Shown one piece after another: positions 18,321 to 31,799 of a DNA stretch of 64,000 bases. The stretch comes from Vigna angularis (lineage: Eukaryota > Streptophyta > Magnoliopsida > Fabales > Fabaceae), in contig NC_068974.1 of the NCBI RefSeq assembly GCF_016808095.1, forward strand, positions 22,366,825-22,430,824, given 5' to 3'. Position numbers and translations under genes: made by a program. The notes beneath the pieces were generated by a model. It was given only the letters and a program-made list of their open reading frames with translations, made no database searches and was not told where the DNA came from. How positions within the stretch are numbered: position 1 is the first letter of the stretch; each line of letters starts with the position of its first letter.

Positions 18321-20138
18321 GGTTTAAACCCTCAGATGGTCCTCATGTTTGTATGGGAATCTCAGTTAGGTCCTCATATTTCCAACGGTTTCAATTGGGT
18401 CATAATATTTGTAAAATTGAGCCAATTTTATCCTATCCGTTAAAATGTCCCAGACGGTGTTAACTTGAGCTGACGTGGTGCATACTTAAAATGCTGATGA
18501 GGCAGTATTATAATATGTATTTTTTTTAGGTGAATAATTTATGACATGGCACAAGATTTAATTAGGGATTCAGAGTCTTCATCATCCTCCACTGTCTCCA
18601 AAACGCAGCTATCAACGCTATTCTCCATCATTTTTTCTTCTCGTTCTGGGCGTCGGCGGAGGTTGTTTGCTTGATTTTCCTTCGACCCTGCGAGTTGTGC
18701 AGAGTAGAGACATTTGCTGGGGCCTTTCACTTTGTTCTTAACTTTTTGGGAACAATGACTTAAGTGGGTTTTCCTTGTCAGAACCTGGATGCTAAACACA
18801 GAAGAAAACAAAAGGGATTTGTGGTATTTTTGAGTCAGAAAAGCCGACACTTTTTGGAGTCGATTTATATCTATTTGATGGGGTTATCTAAAATTAGAGT
18901 TGTTGGGAGGGGGATGCAGTAGTGAGTCTCCAAATGAGGTCAACGACATAATCGATCAAGCTGATTATGGTTAAATTCTTCCTCCTTCATTTTGTGCATT
19001 GAAAATTCAGAAAAAGTAATTCCTAACTTTAAACCCCTAGAAATATCATCATCCAGAGAAAAACACACAACACAAGCATCAAAACCCAGATTCCAATATA
19101 TAAAGCTGAAGATGGAAACACCCACCCTCCAATCATTTTGACTATAATAAAATAAAATAAAATAACACGAGGAAAGAAAAAAAAAACGTACCTTGCTTGA
19201 AATTTCAATTCTTGAAGATGACAGTAAGTATAAGGCTGACCGTTGACGGTGCCGGTCCAATTAGTTATGGTGAGTGTATTTGGGGCAGCCATCAGGATTT
19301 GCCATGGACAAGAGCGTGGGAAAGTAATGCTCCTCGAGGTAGCATTTGTCGTTGCGGTAACAGGGGATCTTGAATTTTGTCTATAGGGTTCGGTCATTGA
19401 TGACGAGGCGAGTGTGGCGGCACGTGAGGGCGAAGAATTGGGAGCCGACGTGGAATGAGGGCGGAGAAGGAGATGGAGTAGTGGACCGCGACGATTTGAG
19501 TGTCACCACCGACATGACGGAGCCGGTTGTCGTTAGCGTTGGTAGCTGCATTTTGGAGTGGATCTTTTGGGCTAGTGGGCGTCTCAGCGGCAATGTCTCT
19601 ACAGGGATATGGTTTTCGTCCTCCGGCTTATCACTGCGATTGGGGATATTTGGGATTGTTCATATGAGGAAGGGATCTGATATTTGGTGGTTCGAAGTTG
19701 TGTTTGGATGATGCAAGGACTGATTGGAGATTGGGGTTGAAGAGGGTTTAGGCGTAATGGTGAAAATGGTGACTGTCGGTGGTGGCAGCGATGGTGGACC
19801 TTTGGACTGATTCAGTTTCTAGCTTAATTTGAAGATAAGTAAATTCCTAATCTGAAAATTAGTAAAACCCTTTGCCATGTCATAATGGCTTAAATTAAAT
19901 AAAAATTTCATGCAATCAAACACTTTGAGATCAGCATGCAACACGTCAGCCTCATTTAACACCGTTTGTGAAGATTTAACGGACCGGGCTTAGTTGACTC
20001 AATTTTTCAAATATTTGGACCCAATTGGCTCAATTTTACAAATATTATGGCCTAATTGAGACAGTTGGAAATATGAAGACCTAACTGAGATTCCCATACA
20101 AACATGAGGACCATCCGAGGGTTTAAACCTTAAACTAA
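18312..20138. mobile_element. Mutator-like element (1809 bp) with 9-bp target duplication
   Basis: The element proper is 18321-20129, beginning GGTTTAAACCCTC and ending in its inverse. Terminal inverted repeats of about 170 bp (18321-18490 and 19955-20129) align well, with weaker similarity further in. It is flanked by TTAAAATAA (18312-18320) and TTAAACTAA (20130-20138), an 8/9 match of the 9-bp length typical of Mutator. Uninterrupted versions of the site exist in other array units (for example 'caaataattaaggg' at 51939 and 'aaacaattaaggg' at 34859). No transposase, so it is non-autonomous. Confidence 0.85.
18491..19954 (-). other. MULE interior: gene-like sequence of unknown origin
   Basis: The interior is clearly richer in GC than the array around it. 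It has open stretches on the minus strand (18850-18539 with an acidic tail ENSVDSCVLETVEDDEDSES; 19593-19381; 19397-19029) and one on the plus strand (19370-19711). A minus-strand 'caag|gtacg' near 19190 looks like a splice donor. This is the pattern of captured host-gene fragments (Pack-MULE), but I do not recognise the source, and the stops argue against one intact protein. Confidence 0.4.
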
Positions 20139-20219
20139 TTAAGGGATATTAAAGAGAGAATGTATTTGAAGACATACATGATAAATTCAATTTCTTTTGG
20201 ATAAATTAAATTATATACT

Positions 20220-20283
<64 letters not shown>

Positions 20284-20607
20284 GAGTGGAAGATTTTTAT
20301 TTATACTTTTTTTATCTATAATTAACTCTTCAGATTTGTAGAATTAATTATTTGTTTCATAAATGAAATGTTATTTTATTCGAACATAAAATTGATACCA
20401 AAACCAATAATGGTATACATATTTCTTAATAAGTAAAATATCAATTTTTACACGGACAAGATTGTATTAATATGATCTTACTTTTATACATAAATATATA
20501 TCTAATAATTTTTATTTTAATATATATAAAGTTTTAATTTTAAGATAATATTTTTATTTCAGTATAGTTAAGAATAAAATATATATACAATTATTTTTAT
20601 TTATTAG
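20139..20607. repeat. Array segment with (AT)n tract at 20223-20275
   Basis: Continuation of array sequence after the MULE. The (AT)n tract sits at the same unit position as those at 34972-35021, 52046-52132 and 59068-59148. No gene. Confidence 0.75.
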
Positions 20608-23138
20608 TGTAACGTACCAGATTATATATAAATATATAATATAGCAGTTCACATTTTTAATATAAGAGAACAATTAGAATAAAACTGTAAATAAAGTATT
20701 AAGGTTACAGTCATCCCAAAAGAAGTCAAAATTTAAAACTTAAACACAGTAGAGTATTTCAAAATGACAAGGAACAACTAAGAGTCCTAACTAGACTAAG
20801 TTGCAGCATCATCTCCCTCCAAAGCCTGCTCTTGAGGCACCTCATCCACCTCTACTCACATCCAAGTGAATGATCATTACAAAAGAAAAGCACACACAAG
20901 AAAAACACAAACACAGAAGCAAGGGTGAGCTAGATATACAAACATGATGTTATAACAATCACATACAACATGCAAGTTTAATTCAAAGTTAATGAACCAT
21001 ACAACACCACTTGTTACACTTTACACTTGACTCGTCTGGACTTAGAATGATTGTCGAGTTATGGCGGGTTATGCACCCGTGATGGCCTCTACTGCTTTGC
21101 AAAGTCATTGCCAATGGGTTTCACCCTACCACACTCATGAGGTTAGTTTGTTATCACTCACCTTGGGCCACACTGGAAGCACCCAAGACTAAGACCTCCT
21201 GCTACTACTCACAACATGGTTCAATCCTCTCTACCTGAGAATGATTGACCATTGTAGTTTAAGGATAAACCCCAAGACTGAGCTTCCATGCAAATCATTC
21301 TTAAACACACCAAGGGCACCACCATGGATCTTTTCCTTGAAGATCATGGAATTACGTCCAATAACATAGGACACCACCATGTAACCTCCCCTTGAGATCC
21401 ATGGAATTATGTCCATCAACCATATTGTCACTTTTAAACTTAACTCAAGACATGAACAACCAAGTACCATAATACTATCACATTGAATCCAAATATATAA
21501 CCTCATTGATCATACACTATCATAGATACTTCTACACCATTCTAATAATCAAAACTTAGTTCAAGGTTATCAGAAAAATAGAATAAAAAGAATAAAAAAA
21601 GGTTATGGGCAAGTCGCTCAGCGCACCCAAATCGCTGTGCGAATAACAAAAATAGTGGGTTTTACTCACTCACATTTGCTCAGCGCACCAAGCCTATGCG
21701 CTCAGCTAAAGTCCATTCGCTCAATGCACCAAGTCTATGCTACACTGAAAATTTTGCTACATATTATCAGACCCTAAACCATCAATAGCGCCCCAAATTC
21801 GTTATTAGAATTAAACTAGCATTTTCCTGGGCAACCACCAGTCGCCCAACGTCCAGATTCACTATGCGAATCAACAAACAGAGAGAAACCCTCTCTGGCC
21901 ATTCACACAACGCACCAATTTGTTGTGCGAATGCCCTCACAGAGAGCATCTCGCCAGGGTGAGTCACTGTGCGAAACAATTCGCTCAACGAGTCTGCATA
22001 ATTTGTAGAACACAAATTCTGCAGAATTATGCAACTCACACACTCTTTACCATTTCTAGTCATTTTCCCCAATTTCTAACACCCCTAATTCGTGTTTTAT
22101 ACTTAATTAAACTTTTCTAGATGTTCCTAAACCTTCCTACTACAATTCTACAGTGATTCCAACCCAACTTTTATGCATCAACAACAATTTCCACAACTTG
22201 AAGAACCCCAACCCAATTATGATACTTTGCACCTATTTGGACCACTTTGGTGACTCAAACAAGTCACAATACACTGGTTAAGTATGCCCCAAGAGCCCAA
22301 AAACACTCTAGACCTCAAATGCCCAAAATCACTACCTCACTTCCTCTCAAAATGACCTAAAACCCTACTAGAACACTAAGTTTCTACCTAATCAATGTTA
22401 CAACAGATTCCTCACCCCAACCACTTCAACATGATTAATTACAACAATTAGATATATCCAAATCAATTTACAACCATCACACTCCAATTCCACAGTCATA
22501 CAGTCTAACACATGCAACTAAATCTTCCCAAACCAAAACACAATACCAACATCATAGCAGTACAAAACTCAATATATACACATACATACAACTAATTATA
22601 AAGAATTATTCTAGCTCCCCTTACCCCAAAATCACAGCCCACTCACAGGAACTTCTCAACAGCACCTTACACGGCAAGAACTCAACAAAACCTTACAGAC
22701 CACCACATTGGTGATAGGAACAACTCTTACAGCTAGGATGGAGTGGAAAAATGAAAAAGATGAAAGCACAAGACATATGCAACCAGAAAGAATGTATGTG
22801 CAAGGTTTAGAAACGAAGAAGAGGCTGCATGCAGGGACTTACCAGCCTAAGAACCGAAATGAATCAGTCTGTTTCAAAGCCCTCTACGTTGCGGACGTTT
22901 GGGCGCCACCTGATCAGTAATCCACTGGCTCAGTGAAGAGGAATGGAAGAGAGAAAGCAAAGATGTGGTAGAGAGAAGGTAGCGAAAAGAGGAAGAGTTG
23001 AGTTCTATAGAGAGGTTGGGTGTTTATGCTAATGGCCAGGATATATTTTAAGAGTCCATTTATACTGAAAAAAAAAATTTGGTCCCATTAGGATAATACA
23101 CTTAACCACTCTTTTAACGCATTTTCCAGGTTCTCACA
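20608..23138 (-). mobile_element. Solo LTR, gypsy family Q, minus orientation
   Basis: 2531 bp. On the minus strand it begins TGTGAGAACCTGGAAAATGC and ends GGTACGTTACA, matching the 3' LTR at 49036-51551 and the solo LTR at 35812-38209. No internal coding sequence on either side. The tract 21600-21990 has the family's repeated words around 'cgctgtgcgaat' and 'cgctcagcgca'. The array resumes at about 23141, but about 115 bp of array sequence expected at the site are missing and no target duplication is found, so a deletion accompanied or followed insertion. ORFs inside are spurious. Confidence 0.8.
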
Positions 23139-23738
23139 CAACATTCATATAATTTTTTCTGTTATAATTATTTTGATGTCTGAACAACATAAATCAATAA
23201 AAAAAAAACTAAATTTATTTCTACATAACTAATACAATTTTACAAAATTAAAAATAAAATATGTAATTAATCTATATGATCCAATTGTTAAAAAATATAG
23301 ATCATTTAAAACTTTTAATATAGAAGGAAATATATTCTTGATTAAAATAATAAAAAAATGACTAGTGAATTTATTTTACATTTCAATTTATAAAATGTTG
23401 TCACATTAAATTAACACGATTTATGTATGTACGCGACACAAACAATGGACAAAAAAATGTTATAATATAAAAAAATTCTTTTTCATCACATACTTGAAAA
23501 TAAGACATTCAACAATCAATGTAAGAAGATATGAAAGTAGGACATTCAAAAATTTATGAACGTAAACCAAATTTTGTTGTTACATACAAGGAAGCATTAC
23601 ATCCAATTATGAACGTAAAACAATTGACATTACAAATTCCTAAAGTTAACATATTAACATCTATACAACATGATTATTATTGTTCCAAAACCATAAAATA
23701 AATGAAATCGACAATGTTAATAATGAAATAAGTGTTTT
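23139..23738. repeat. Array spacer 3' of copy B
   Basis: Collinear with 15311-15892. No gene. Confidence 0.75.
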
Positions 23739-24893
23739 CTATTTCAATTTCCACTCATGATCTAATATTTCTGATTTGCAGATGGGACAAACAACTTTTT
23801 CATGTAACCATCTCTTTATGCAATATCCATGGAATTTATGTTGGCATTGCAGAATTCCTATCTCCTCATTGTTTTTAAATTCATCGTGTGAAATAATTCA
23901 TAAGTAATCCAATTAATAGGCCAAAAAAAAAATTAACATGCTGTTTGAAATAAACCATACCTAAATGAAGAATCACATCAAGTAAATTAAAAAGATGATT
24001 GAATATTACCAAAAAAATAAGACACGTTTAATAGATCACAAAGTATTGAATTATTCATGGTTCTAAAATTCAAACCTGGCATATTACGGAAAGATCAGTT
24101 TCATGTTCCTCCGAAGTTACTCCCTCCAAGTTATGAGGTAAGAAATAATTTTTTGTCTTCAACACTCTTGCAATAATTTCGTTTGGCAAACCCATGATTA
24201 CGTTACCAATCCTTTGAAAATACTCAACAAGCTCCTATTGTCCAATTTTGAATAGTTAGGAAATTACAAATTTTCATAATCACTTAGTTTTTACTATCCT
24301 AGACCTCATAAAATATTCATAAACCATAATATATACAATATACTTGGCTCATATGACATGTTGTCAAAGTCTAACTCACTATGATCTTCACCAAATAAAG
24401 TAATATCCTGAATAAGAAAAGATGTGTGAAAAGAAGGCTAGAGTTTTCTTTATATCAAATCCAACAAAAATAAAGAGAACGAGATGCTACAGTTTCATGA
24501 AAGGCCACAAAAGAAACATTTATCCGATGTCCAAGAGGTGGAGGTTGGTGAATATGTGTACTCGTGAATGGTGCATTTTGTAAGGGATTGCTAATGTGTC
24601 ATCATATATCCCTCGACACAATAGGATGGGAATAACGGATAGCTAATGTAAGTGTGCCTTGCATTGTGGGGAGCAATTGCAAAATTAGCAGCCGAAGCAT
24701 TGAAATGTGGATTCAAAGATTCAACCAAGCAAGATGAAAGTGGGACATGTATGTTAAGATTATGTTGGTGTCCGTCGTATTTTGTCAATCTGTGCATTAT
24801 CTCATTTTCATAAGCATCCAAAATGTAATGAGAATCTAGATTAGTTGTTCTCACGAACACTGTCACCTCCACAAACATATTTGATGATGCCAT
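23739..24893 (-). pseudogene. RING-H2 gene copy B, degenerate
   Basis: Same four-exon layout as copy A: 24893-24491, 24407-24348, 24234-24076, 23885-23739. Lesions: exon 1 is 403 nt instead of 606, an internal loss of 203 bp that shifts the frame and gives an immediate TAG after YMMTH; the exon 2 donor is CC instead of GC; the first RING cysteine is Ser (DLSVIC); the exon 4 acceptor is AC instead of AG. Exon 4 itself still reads through LQCQHKFHGYC and VCPICK to a stop. The gene cannot give a normal RING protein. Confidence 0.9.
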
Positions 24894-25810
24894 TTAATCC
24901 TATTATACCAAATATTGTGAATAAAATTAGTTACCTTGAAAATTATAATTAAAATTTTAAAATAATAAGAGAAACTAACCATTTGAAAGAACAAATTAGA
25001 AATGAGAACTAGATATTCACGTACATACAAGTACTAGGTGCTTGTGAATATTAGGATAAACCAATTTTTTGATAATAAGAAAAGATTATATAAAATTGTT
25101 GATCCAAAATTCAAAGTAAAAACAAAAATTTAAGCCAAAAAATGTCATCTCACCCACACGTAACCTAAAACTACAAAAAGAAAACTATTAAGTTTGAAAG
25201 CAAACAACAATAATCCGTTGACGGAAAACCAAAAATTAAAAGAAATAAGACTAAACATTGGAGCCAAGATCATCTCACTAATAAATTAAAACATGAAATA
25301 AAATAATAGAGACTTACTTCGTGATCAAATCACAATTTGTGTAGATTTCTGAAAGAGGTTTCTCTTTCTGAAGAAATAACAACTGAATATAAGAAACTAA
25401 AAAAAATACTAGAGGATAAGTAAGTAAGAGAAAGGAATATTAACAGTGTGTCATTTGTAAATGTAACATGAATATGAACTATTATATTAACAGAAAATCT
25501 TATTCTTAAAGATAAATTCAATTTTTAAAATTCAATTCTAAATATCTACTATATTTGATATTGGGGGCATTAGGATTTACCACATAATTGAAAAACAAGA
25601 GATATAAAGATTATTCTCCATAAAATAAAACTATACATATGTATTTGTAATTTAAGAGTAAAAGAAAAGAAATATATATGAAAAAATATAACCGTGTATC
25701 TATATTATAATGGAAATATTACCTGCTTTGATATCTATATATGTGGGTTATTATTTAATTTAGTCATTATATTTTAATTAAATTCTAACAAACAAAAACA
25801 TACATATAAT
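24894..25810. repeat. Array sequence upstream of copy B
   Basis: Collinear with 17252-18140. No gene. Ends in ATAAT (25806-25810), the left target duplication of the gypsy element that follows. Confidence 0.75.
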
Positions 25811-28159
25811 TGTAACATCCCAAGAGTACAGTATAAATCATACTATAGAATATTTATATATTAACAATATTACAGTTCAGTTTTGAGAAAAAAAAAACAA
25901 AAAGAGGTACGTTCATGGCCGAACGGCCTTATGTAAATGCTATAGAATTCAAACATTACCAAACTACAAGCTAGACCGAACGATTTTAAACTAAACTTAC
26001 ACCGAACGATTATACAAAATAGAACTCATCCTAATGATTGAACGGTCATGTGGCTCAGCTTTCACTTCCACAGCTTCTAGAGCCTCTTCCAGCGACTCTT
26101 CCCCTTCTGCTCACATCCACAGGATGATCATTGCAACAGGACAAATCCGACCGAACGGACAATACACACAAGACAGGAAATAAGGTAAGCTTATGTAATT
26201 TAATTAATTCAGTAAAACATATATTTCACATAAATATGATATACATCAATAAGGCAATCATACAACCATCCAATCATACAATTCCAACCAAAATTATACG
26301 TCAAAGCATGCAATGACTGATCACTTGACTCTGACTGTCCGGAATGTATGAATTTTGTAAAGCTACAACGTTTTTGCACCCGGGTGATGTAATAGCTGGG
26401 ATACTCTCAACAGGTAACACCCAAGGTTCTTCCATTCCGCCCAAGTTCACCTTATGGTCTAGGACCTCCTGCCATTCCCAAACATGAGTTACTCTTCTCT
26501 ACGTGAGAAGGAGCAATCACGGAATATCAGGATAAACGCCAGCTAAGCTTTGTCCACATTCATACTCTACCATTCAATAACCACTCATGAGATATTCCTC
26601 CCTGGAATACTCTTTCATTTCCATACACCATAATAAAATCAAACCGAACCAAACTGAACAATAACATCCACCTAGAGACAAGACCGAACGTTTTGAATAC
26701 TTTCTAGACTAATACAGCTAAACACTTAGTGTAAGACCGAGCGGTCTTCCACTTATACACAGAATAGAACAGAACGGTTCATTCTAGATAAGACTCATTA
26801 TAAGCTGAACAGTCGTGATACTATTTAGACATTTACTGGTTACTCAACAGTTACTACATAACGTTATTTTACTAGACAGAACTTCTAAGAATGAATCAAA
26901 TATTAAAGAATACGTATATTGTAGATTTAACTGAAAATCGTAATAATTATTGAAGAGACCTAAGAGCTCAAACCGAACCCTATAAGCTTAAACCGAATAC
27001 TATTGACTTGGATCGAACACTCTAAGTTAAAATATAGTACACACTGGAATGTAATAAAAATACCGAACGGTTGGTTAAAGACCAATCACTATGGAGACCG
27101 AGCGCTTGATTCAAAACCGAACACTACCTGAACCGAACGCTACTCAACTCATATTAAGAATGAAGGAGATTATATATACAATTACACAACACTTATTTTC
27201 AATGAAGGATAAATATAACGTCTACGACTCTAAATATTATAGAATATATTACCTAACTTATTAGGAAGCATAAAAGGAGAACCTATACTTAGATCGAACG
27301 CTTACTTACAATTATTCTAAAAGGAAATCGATCGGTCATTAACTGAAATTATTCAATAAAGAAGAATTCAGTTCAGACCAAATACCCAAGGATAAACCAA
27401 CCGGTCAATAATGACTTCTCGGTTACAGTTTACAGAATTCTGCAGATTAATGCAGAATCATGATCAACTATATTCTTACCCGGTTACACCTTTTCATAAA
27501 TCAACAATAATCCAAACAAACATGCAGTATTACAACATCAACCAACCCATCAAACATAACATCATTCCATCCAATAAATCATCATCAAACAATAATTATA
27601 ATTAAATTACAAGCTTCCCTTACCTCTAAACGTGGCCGAACGCTCAACGATGCAGTATGTGGCTCACCACTACTAGAAATCTTAGAATTCTACAGTCAGG
27701 CTTTATGAAACTAACCAACAAAAGACCGAAAATACTCAAAATGAGATGATAAACTCATGCAACCAGAATCTGGATTTGCATGTGACAGAAAAACGAACAA
27801 TCTAAGAAGAGAAGTACTCACCCGTTTAAACCATAACTTGATCGGTTTAAATGAAAGCCCTTGACGCCTAGAGAGTTCAAACGGTGCCTGATTGGTGATC
27901 GGAAAGAAAAATATGAGAATTCTTAGAGAGAAGGTGGAGGAAATCTAGAGAGAAGGAGGAGAAAATGGGTTTCAAAAGTTTGGAGAAGAAGGGTGCATGC
28001 AGAAAGTGGGACCAAATTTCAAAATTTCAACTTATATACCTCCTGCTAAAACTGATCGGTCCATTCTCCTACAGCCACCTGTCTTCCACTTTTTGAAAAT
28101 CTAAACCCTTTTATTGACACATGGTTTCCACTACTTGGGGTTTTTAATGGGTTCTGACA
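25811..28159 (-). mobile_element. Gypsy family P 3' LTR (2349 bp)
   Basis: Full-length LTR with many 'gaccgaacgg/ccgaacgctc' words (densest 26690-27380). The minus-strand start TGTCAGAACCCATT lies at 28159. The purine-rich 'ctcggaggaa' on the minus strand just before it (28160-28169) is the likely polypurine tract. The short ORFs inside are not genes. Confidence 0.85.
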
Positions 28160-28482
28160 TTCCTCCGAGCTACAAAAATTTTCGTCCTCGAAAATGAAAA
28201 CTTACAACAAAACAGGTGAGGATGCAACTCCCTCATGACATCTTCCAACTGCCATGTAAAGTCACCTGTCTTCTTATCCCAAACTACTTTAACCAAACTG
28301 ATGGTTTTGCCCCTGATTTGTTTGGTTTGGCTTCCTTCTATGCTGACAGGCTTCATCTCAACCGAACAGTGTTCTTTGATCTGAATGTCTTCTACTTCCA
28401 GCACATGAGAAGGATCAACTATATACTTTCTGAGTTGTGAGACATGGAAAACTGGATGGAAGTTGGCTAGTTGAGGAGGCAA
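28144..28482 (-). pseudogene. Gypsy integrase C-terminus with chromodomain-like tail
   Basis: Minus-strand frame containing MPPQLANFHPVFHVSQLRKY followed about 45 residues later by LVKVVWDKKTGDFTWQLED and MRELHPHLF. This is the typical C-terminal region of Tekay/Del chromovirus integrases, whose chromodomain-like fold is thought to steer integration to heterochromatin. The frame runs 15 nt into the 3' LTR. It is separated from the core by stops. Confidence 0.8.
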
Positions 28483-28529
28483 AGCTATCTCATAAGCAAC
28501 TGGTCCTATGCGCCTTAGAATTTGGGAAG

Positions 28530-29470
28530 GACCAATAAACTTGGGAGGCAGCTTCTTAGGCCAAACGGCTCTGCCTACGCCGGTAGTTGGATTCAGTCTA
28601 AGAAAGACATGATCTCCTGCAGCGAACTCCAGAGGTCTTCTCCTCTTATCGGCATAAGAGTTCTACCTACTTTAAGACGCTTTAAACCTTTCTTGAATTA
28701 ATTTCACCTTCTCGATCGTCTGTTGAATGACTTCTGGTCCAGTTAACACCACTTCTCCCTCTTGAAACCAAAAAAGTGGTGTTCTACACTTTCTTCCATA
28801 AAGAGCTTCAAAGGGCACCATTCCAATGCTGGACTGAAAGATGTTGTTGTAGGTGAATTCAACTAACGACAAGACTTCATCCCAAACTCCCAAGTGATCT
28901 AAGATGCACGTTCTCAACAAGTCTCAAGTGTTTGAATGGTTCTTTCAGACTAGTCGCCCGTTTGGGGATGATAGGCTGAGCTCATTTGCAACCGACTGCC
29001 CAATTCCTGCTGAAGTAATTTCCAGAACCGAGAGGTAAATCTGGGGTCTCGGTCTGAGATGATTCTAGACGGCACTCCATGCAATCGAATAATCTCCTTG
29101 ATGTAGAGTTGAGCTAGCTTTTCCATAGACATCTTCAGATTGATTGCTAGAAAGTGTGCACTCTTTGTCAACTGATCCATTATAACCCAGATTGCGTCAT
29201 GGTTCTTGACCGTACGGGGTAAGTGGGTAACAAAGTCCATAGAGATGTTATCCTACTTCCATTCGGGAATCTTCAATTGCTATAGTAGACCGCCCGGTCT
29301 TTGATGTTTTGCCTTTGCCTTCTAACAGGTTAAACAGGAGGACACAAACCGAGTGACATCACTCTTCATACCTGGCCACCAAAATGACTTCTTGAGATCT
29401 TGGTACATCTTAGTCATGCCTGGATGCATGCTAAAACGACTTTAGTGCCCTTCCTCAAGAATTAGCCTTC
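28530..29470 (-). pseudogene. Gypsy integrase core and zinc finger, broken
   Basis: Minus-strand pieces at 29470-29250 (zinc-finger region), 29240-28950 (core: [19 protein letters not shown], then [12 protein letters not shown] and AYHPQTGD) and 28920-28672 (LGVWDEVLSLVEFTYNN, ALYGRKCRTPLFWFQEGE). The first two catalytic Asp are visible; the third acidic position falls at the break after HPQTGD. Stops near 29241, 28947 and 28670 disable it. Confidence 0.8.
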
Positions 29471-30147
29471 TTATCTCTCCATCATTAGGAACACACGTCC
29501 TACCTCTGAATCGTAAGAGACCATCCGTCCCGGTATTGAAATCCTTTCCTTTCTCTAAACCAGTCCAGCTTAAGATCTTTTGCAGATCCAGATTAGCCGA
29601 CTGCTTCTCCTTGATTCGGTCGAACAAGTCACTTGATAATCTAAGACTGCAACACTTTATACCGCTCGGTTCTAACTCAAACTGCAGTCTTAAATCTCTA
29701 AAGTTCTCCACCACGCTTAGCTCTATGATCATCATTGCCGAGACGTGAACTGCTTTTCTGCTCAACGCGTCAGCCACTACATTAGCCTTCCTTAGATGAT
29801 AAAGCGGTTCAAATTAAAAAATCTTTCAAGAACTCTAGCCACCTTCTTTGCCTCATATTCAATTCTTTCTGATCAAAGAGATACTTGAGACTCTTGTGAT
29901 CACTGAAAACTTGAAACTGAGCTCCATACAAGTAATGCCTCCAAATCTTTAATGCAAACACTAGAGTTGCGAACTCTAGGTCATGCGTAGGGTAATTCTT
30001 CGCATGAGTCTTCAACTGCCGATTAGCATAAGCAACTGCCTTTCTCTCTTGCATAAGTACACAACCCAATCCTTGGTGCGAGGCATCACAAAATACTTCA
30101 AAAGGTTTTCCAATGTCAAGAATAACCAATACTAGAGCACTCTTCAA
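29442..30147 (-). pseudogene. Gypsy RNase H domain
   Basis: Minus strand: [57 protein letters not shown], then MADALSRKAVHVSA. These are the Asp, Glu and Asp positions of RNase H and the typical ADALSR end. A stop (30-residue-scale break near 29808) separates the two frames. RNase H removes the RNA strand during reverse transcription. Confidence 0.85.
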
Positions 30148-30189
30148 TTTCTGCTTGAGCTCTTGGAAACTAGACTCACACCAATCAGT

Positions 30190-31298
30190 TCATACGAAAG
30201 GGTGATCTTTTCTGGTCAGCTGAGTTAACGGGGTTAATATCTTAGAGAAACCTTCAATGAACCGCTTGTAGTAGCCCACCAATCCCACAAAACTTCTAAC
30301 CTCGGTGACCGAACGGGGAACCTTCCATTCCAGTACAACTTGCACTTTAGCCGGATCCACCGAGTTGCCTCCAGCCAATATTACATGCCCTAAAAATGTA
30401 CTTCTTCCATCCAGAATTCGCACTTGGATAGCTTCGCATATAACTGCTTTTCTCTTAACACACCGAGAACTATTCTCAATTGCTCTTCACGACTCTTGGA
30501 ATAAATGAGGATATCGTCAATTAAAAAAACCACAAACTTGTCCAGGAAAGGTCTAAAAATGCGATTAATATAGCCCATGAATATGGTTGGAGCATTAGTA
30601 ACACTGAACGACATTACTACGTACTCATAGTGACCATACCGAGACTTGAATGCAGTCTTTTGGACTTCTCCTTCCTTAACCAAAATCTGATGATACCTTG
30701 ATCTTAAATCAATCTTAGAAAATACAGTAGCCTCATGCAGTTGATCCAACAAATCATCAATTATTGGCAATGGGTACTTATCTTTTATTGTCAGCTTGTT
30801 CAATTGTCTATAATCAACACAAAGCGGAAAGTTGCCATCCTTCTTCTTAACAAGTAGCACCAGAGCACCCCACAGTGATGCACTTGCACGAATGAATTGC
30901 TTCTCCATTAACTCTTCAATATGCTTCTTGAGCTCGGCCAACTCTGCTGGAGCCATTCGGTATGGCGTTATAGATACTGGTCCTGCTCTAGACACCAGAT
31001 ATATGGAGAATTCCACTTCTCTCGGAGGAGGTAATCCTGACACCTCTTCAGGAAAAACATCAAGGAATTCCATTACAACCGAACGGTTTTCACTCTGTCC
31101 ACCATGTACCGAACGGTTTGAAAGTTGCTCTCCTTCAATCATTTCCAAATGAGACAGTATCAAGAAGCAACTAGCGCCTTCCATTAAGTCTACCCTCAGT
31201 TGACCGATAAACAACGACAACTTCTCCTCTTCACTAGGAAAAATTAACTTCTTCTCTCCACAATCAATAAGAATGTGATTGACAGTCAACCAATCCAT
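30190..31298 (-). pseudogene. Gypsy reverse transcriptase domain
   Basis: Starts near [14 protein letters not shown] (link from protease), then [50 protein letters not shown], and the catalytic box as [10 protein letters not shown], so both Asp of the xxDD motif survive. The thumb continues in another frame at 30423-30190 ([23 protein letters not shown]). [11 protein letters not shown] differs from the usual PFGLTNAP. The domain is mostly intact but the polyprotein is interrupted by a frameshift near 30400. Confidence 0.85.
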
Positions 31299-31352
31299 TC
31301 CTAGAATTACCTCTAAACCTTAAAGAGGTAAGCAAATAAGATTAACTTTAAA

Positions 31353-31754
31353 CTAACGCCCCTCAACCTCAATAGGACATCTAATGCACACTATAGACGT
31401 CCTAACCTCACCAGCCGTTGGGGTTGACACAACCAAATCAAACTGCATTTCACTCTCAGTCAATCCCAATTTCTCAACACATGCCTTTGAGATGAAGGAA
31501 TGTGTTGCCCCCGAATCAAACAACACACAACAAGATACACCAAACAGCAAGCAAGTACTGATAATGAGATTACCTGAACTTGCTGCTTCAACTCCCGTCA
31601 ATGCATAGACCCGCCCCACTGCTTGTGCTCGGCCACTACCTCTCGACTGGTTCCTTCCAGCATTTGGAGGCCTTAAAACTTCTCTCCTTCCCATTTTACA
31701 CTCGCTCTCCACATGACTATTTTTTCTACACCAAACGCAAAACTTTCCTCCCAC
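31353..31754 (-). pseudogene. Gypsy zinc knuckle and aspartic protease
   Basis: Minus strand: CVWCRKNSHVESEC (a variant CCHC knuckle; an earlier knuckle FNCGGPHYKSACP lies just upstream after a TGA near 31803), then VYALTGVEAA and the protease active site LFDSGATHSFIS. It would cut the polyprotein. It ends at a stop near 31353 in EVEGR. Confidence 0.85.
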
Positions 31755-31799
31755 CAGCTGAGGACATGCAGACTTGTAGTGAGGCCCTCCACAATTAAA

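Noticed and set aside
19029..19711. Overlapping open frames on both strands in the first MULE
   Set aside because: No single frame matches a family I recognise, and they overlap on opposite strands. Kept only as a possible captured fragment.
25811..28159. Several 60-75 codon frames within the LTRs (also in 20608-23138, 35812-38209 and 49036-51551)
   Set aside because: They lie inside LTRs, are not conserved between LTR copies and show no domain.
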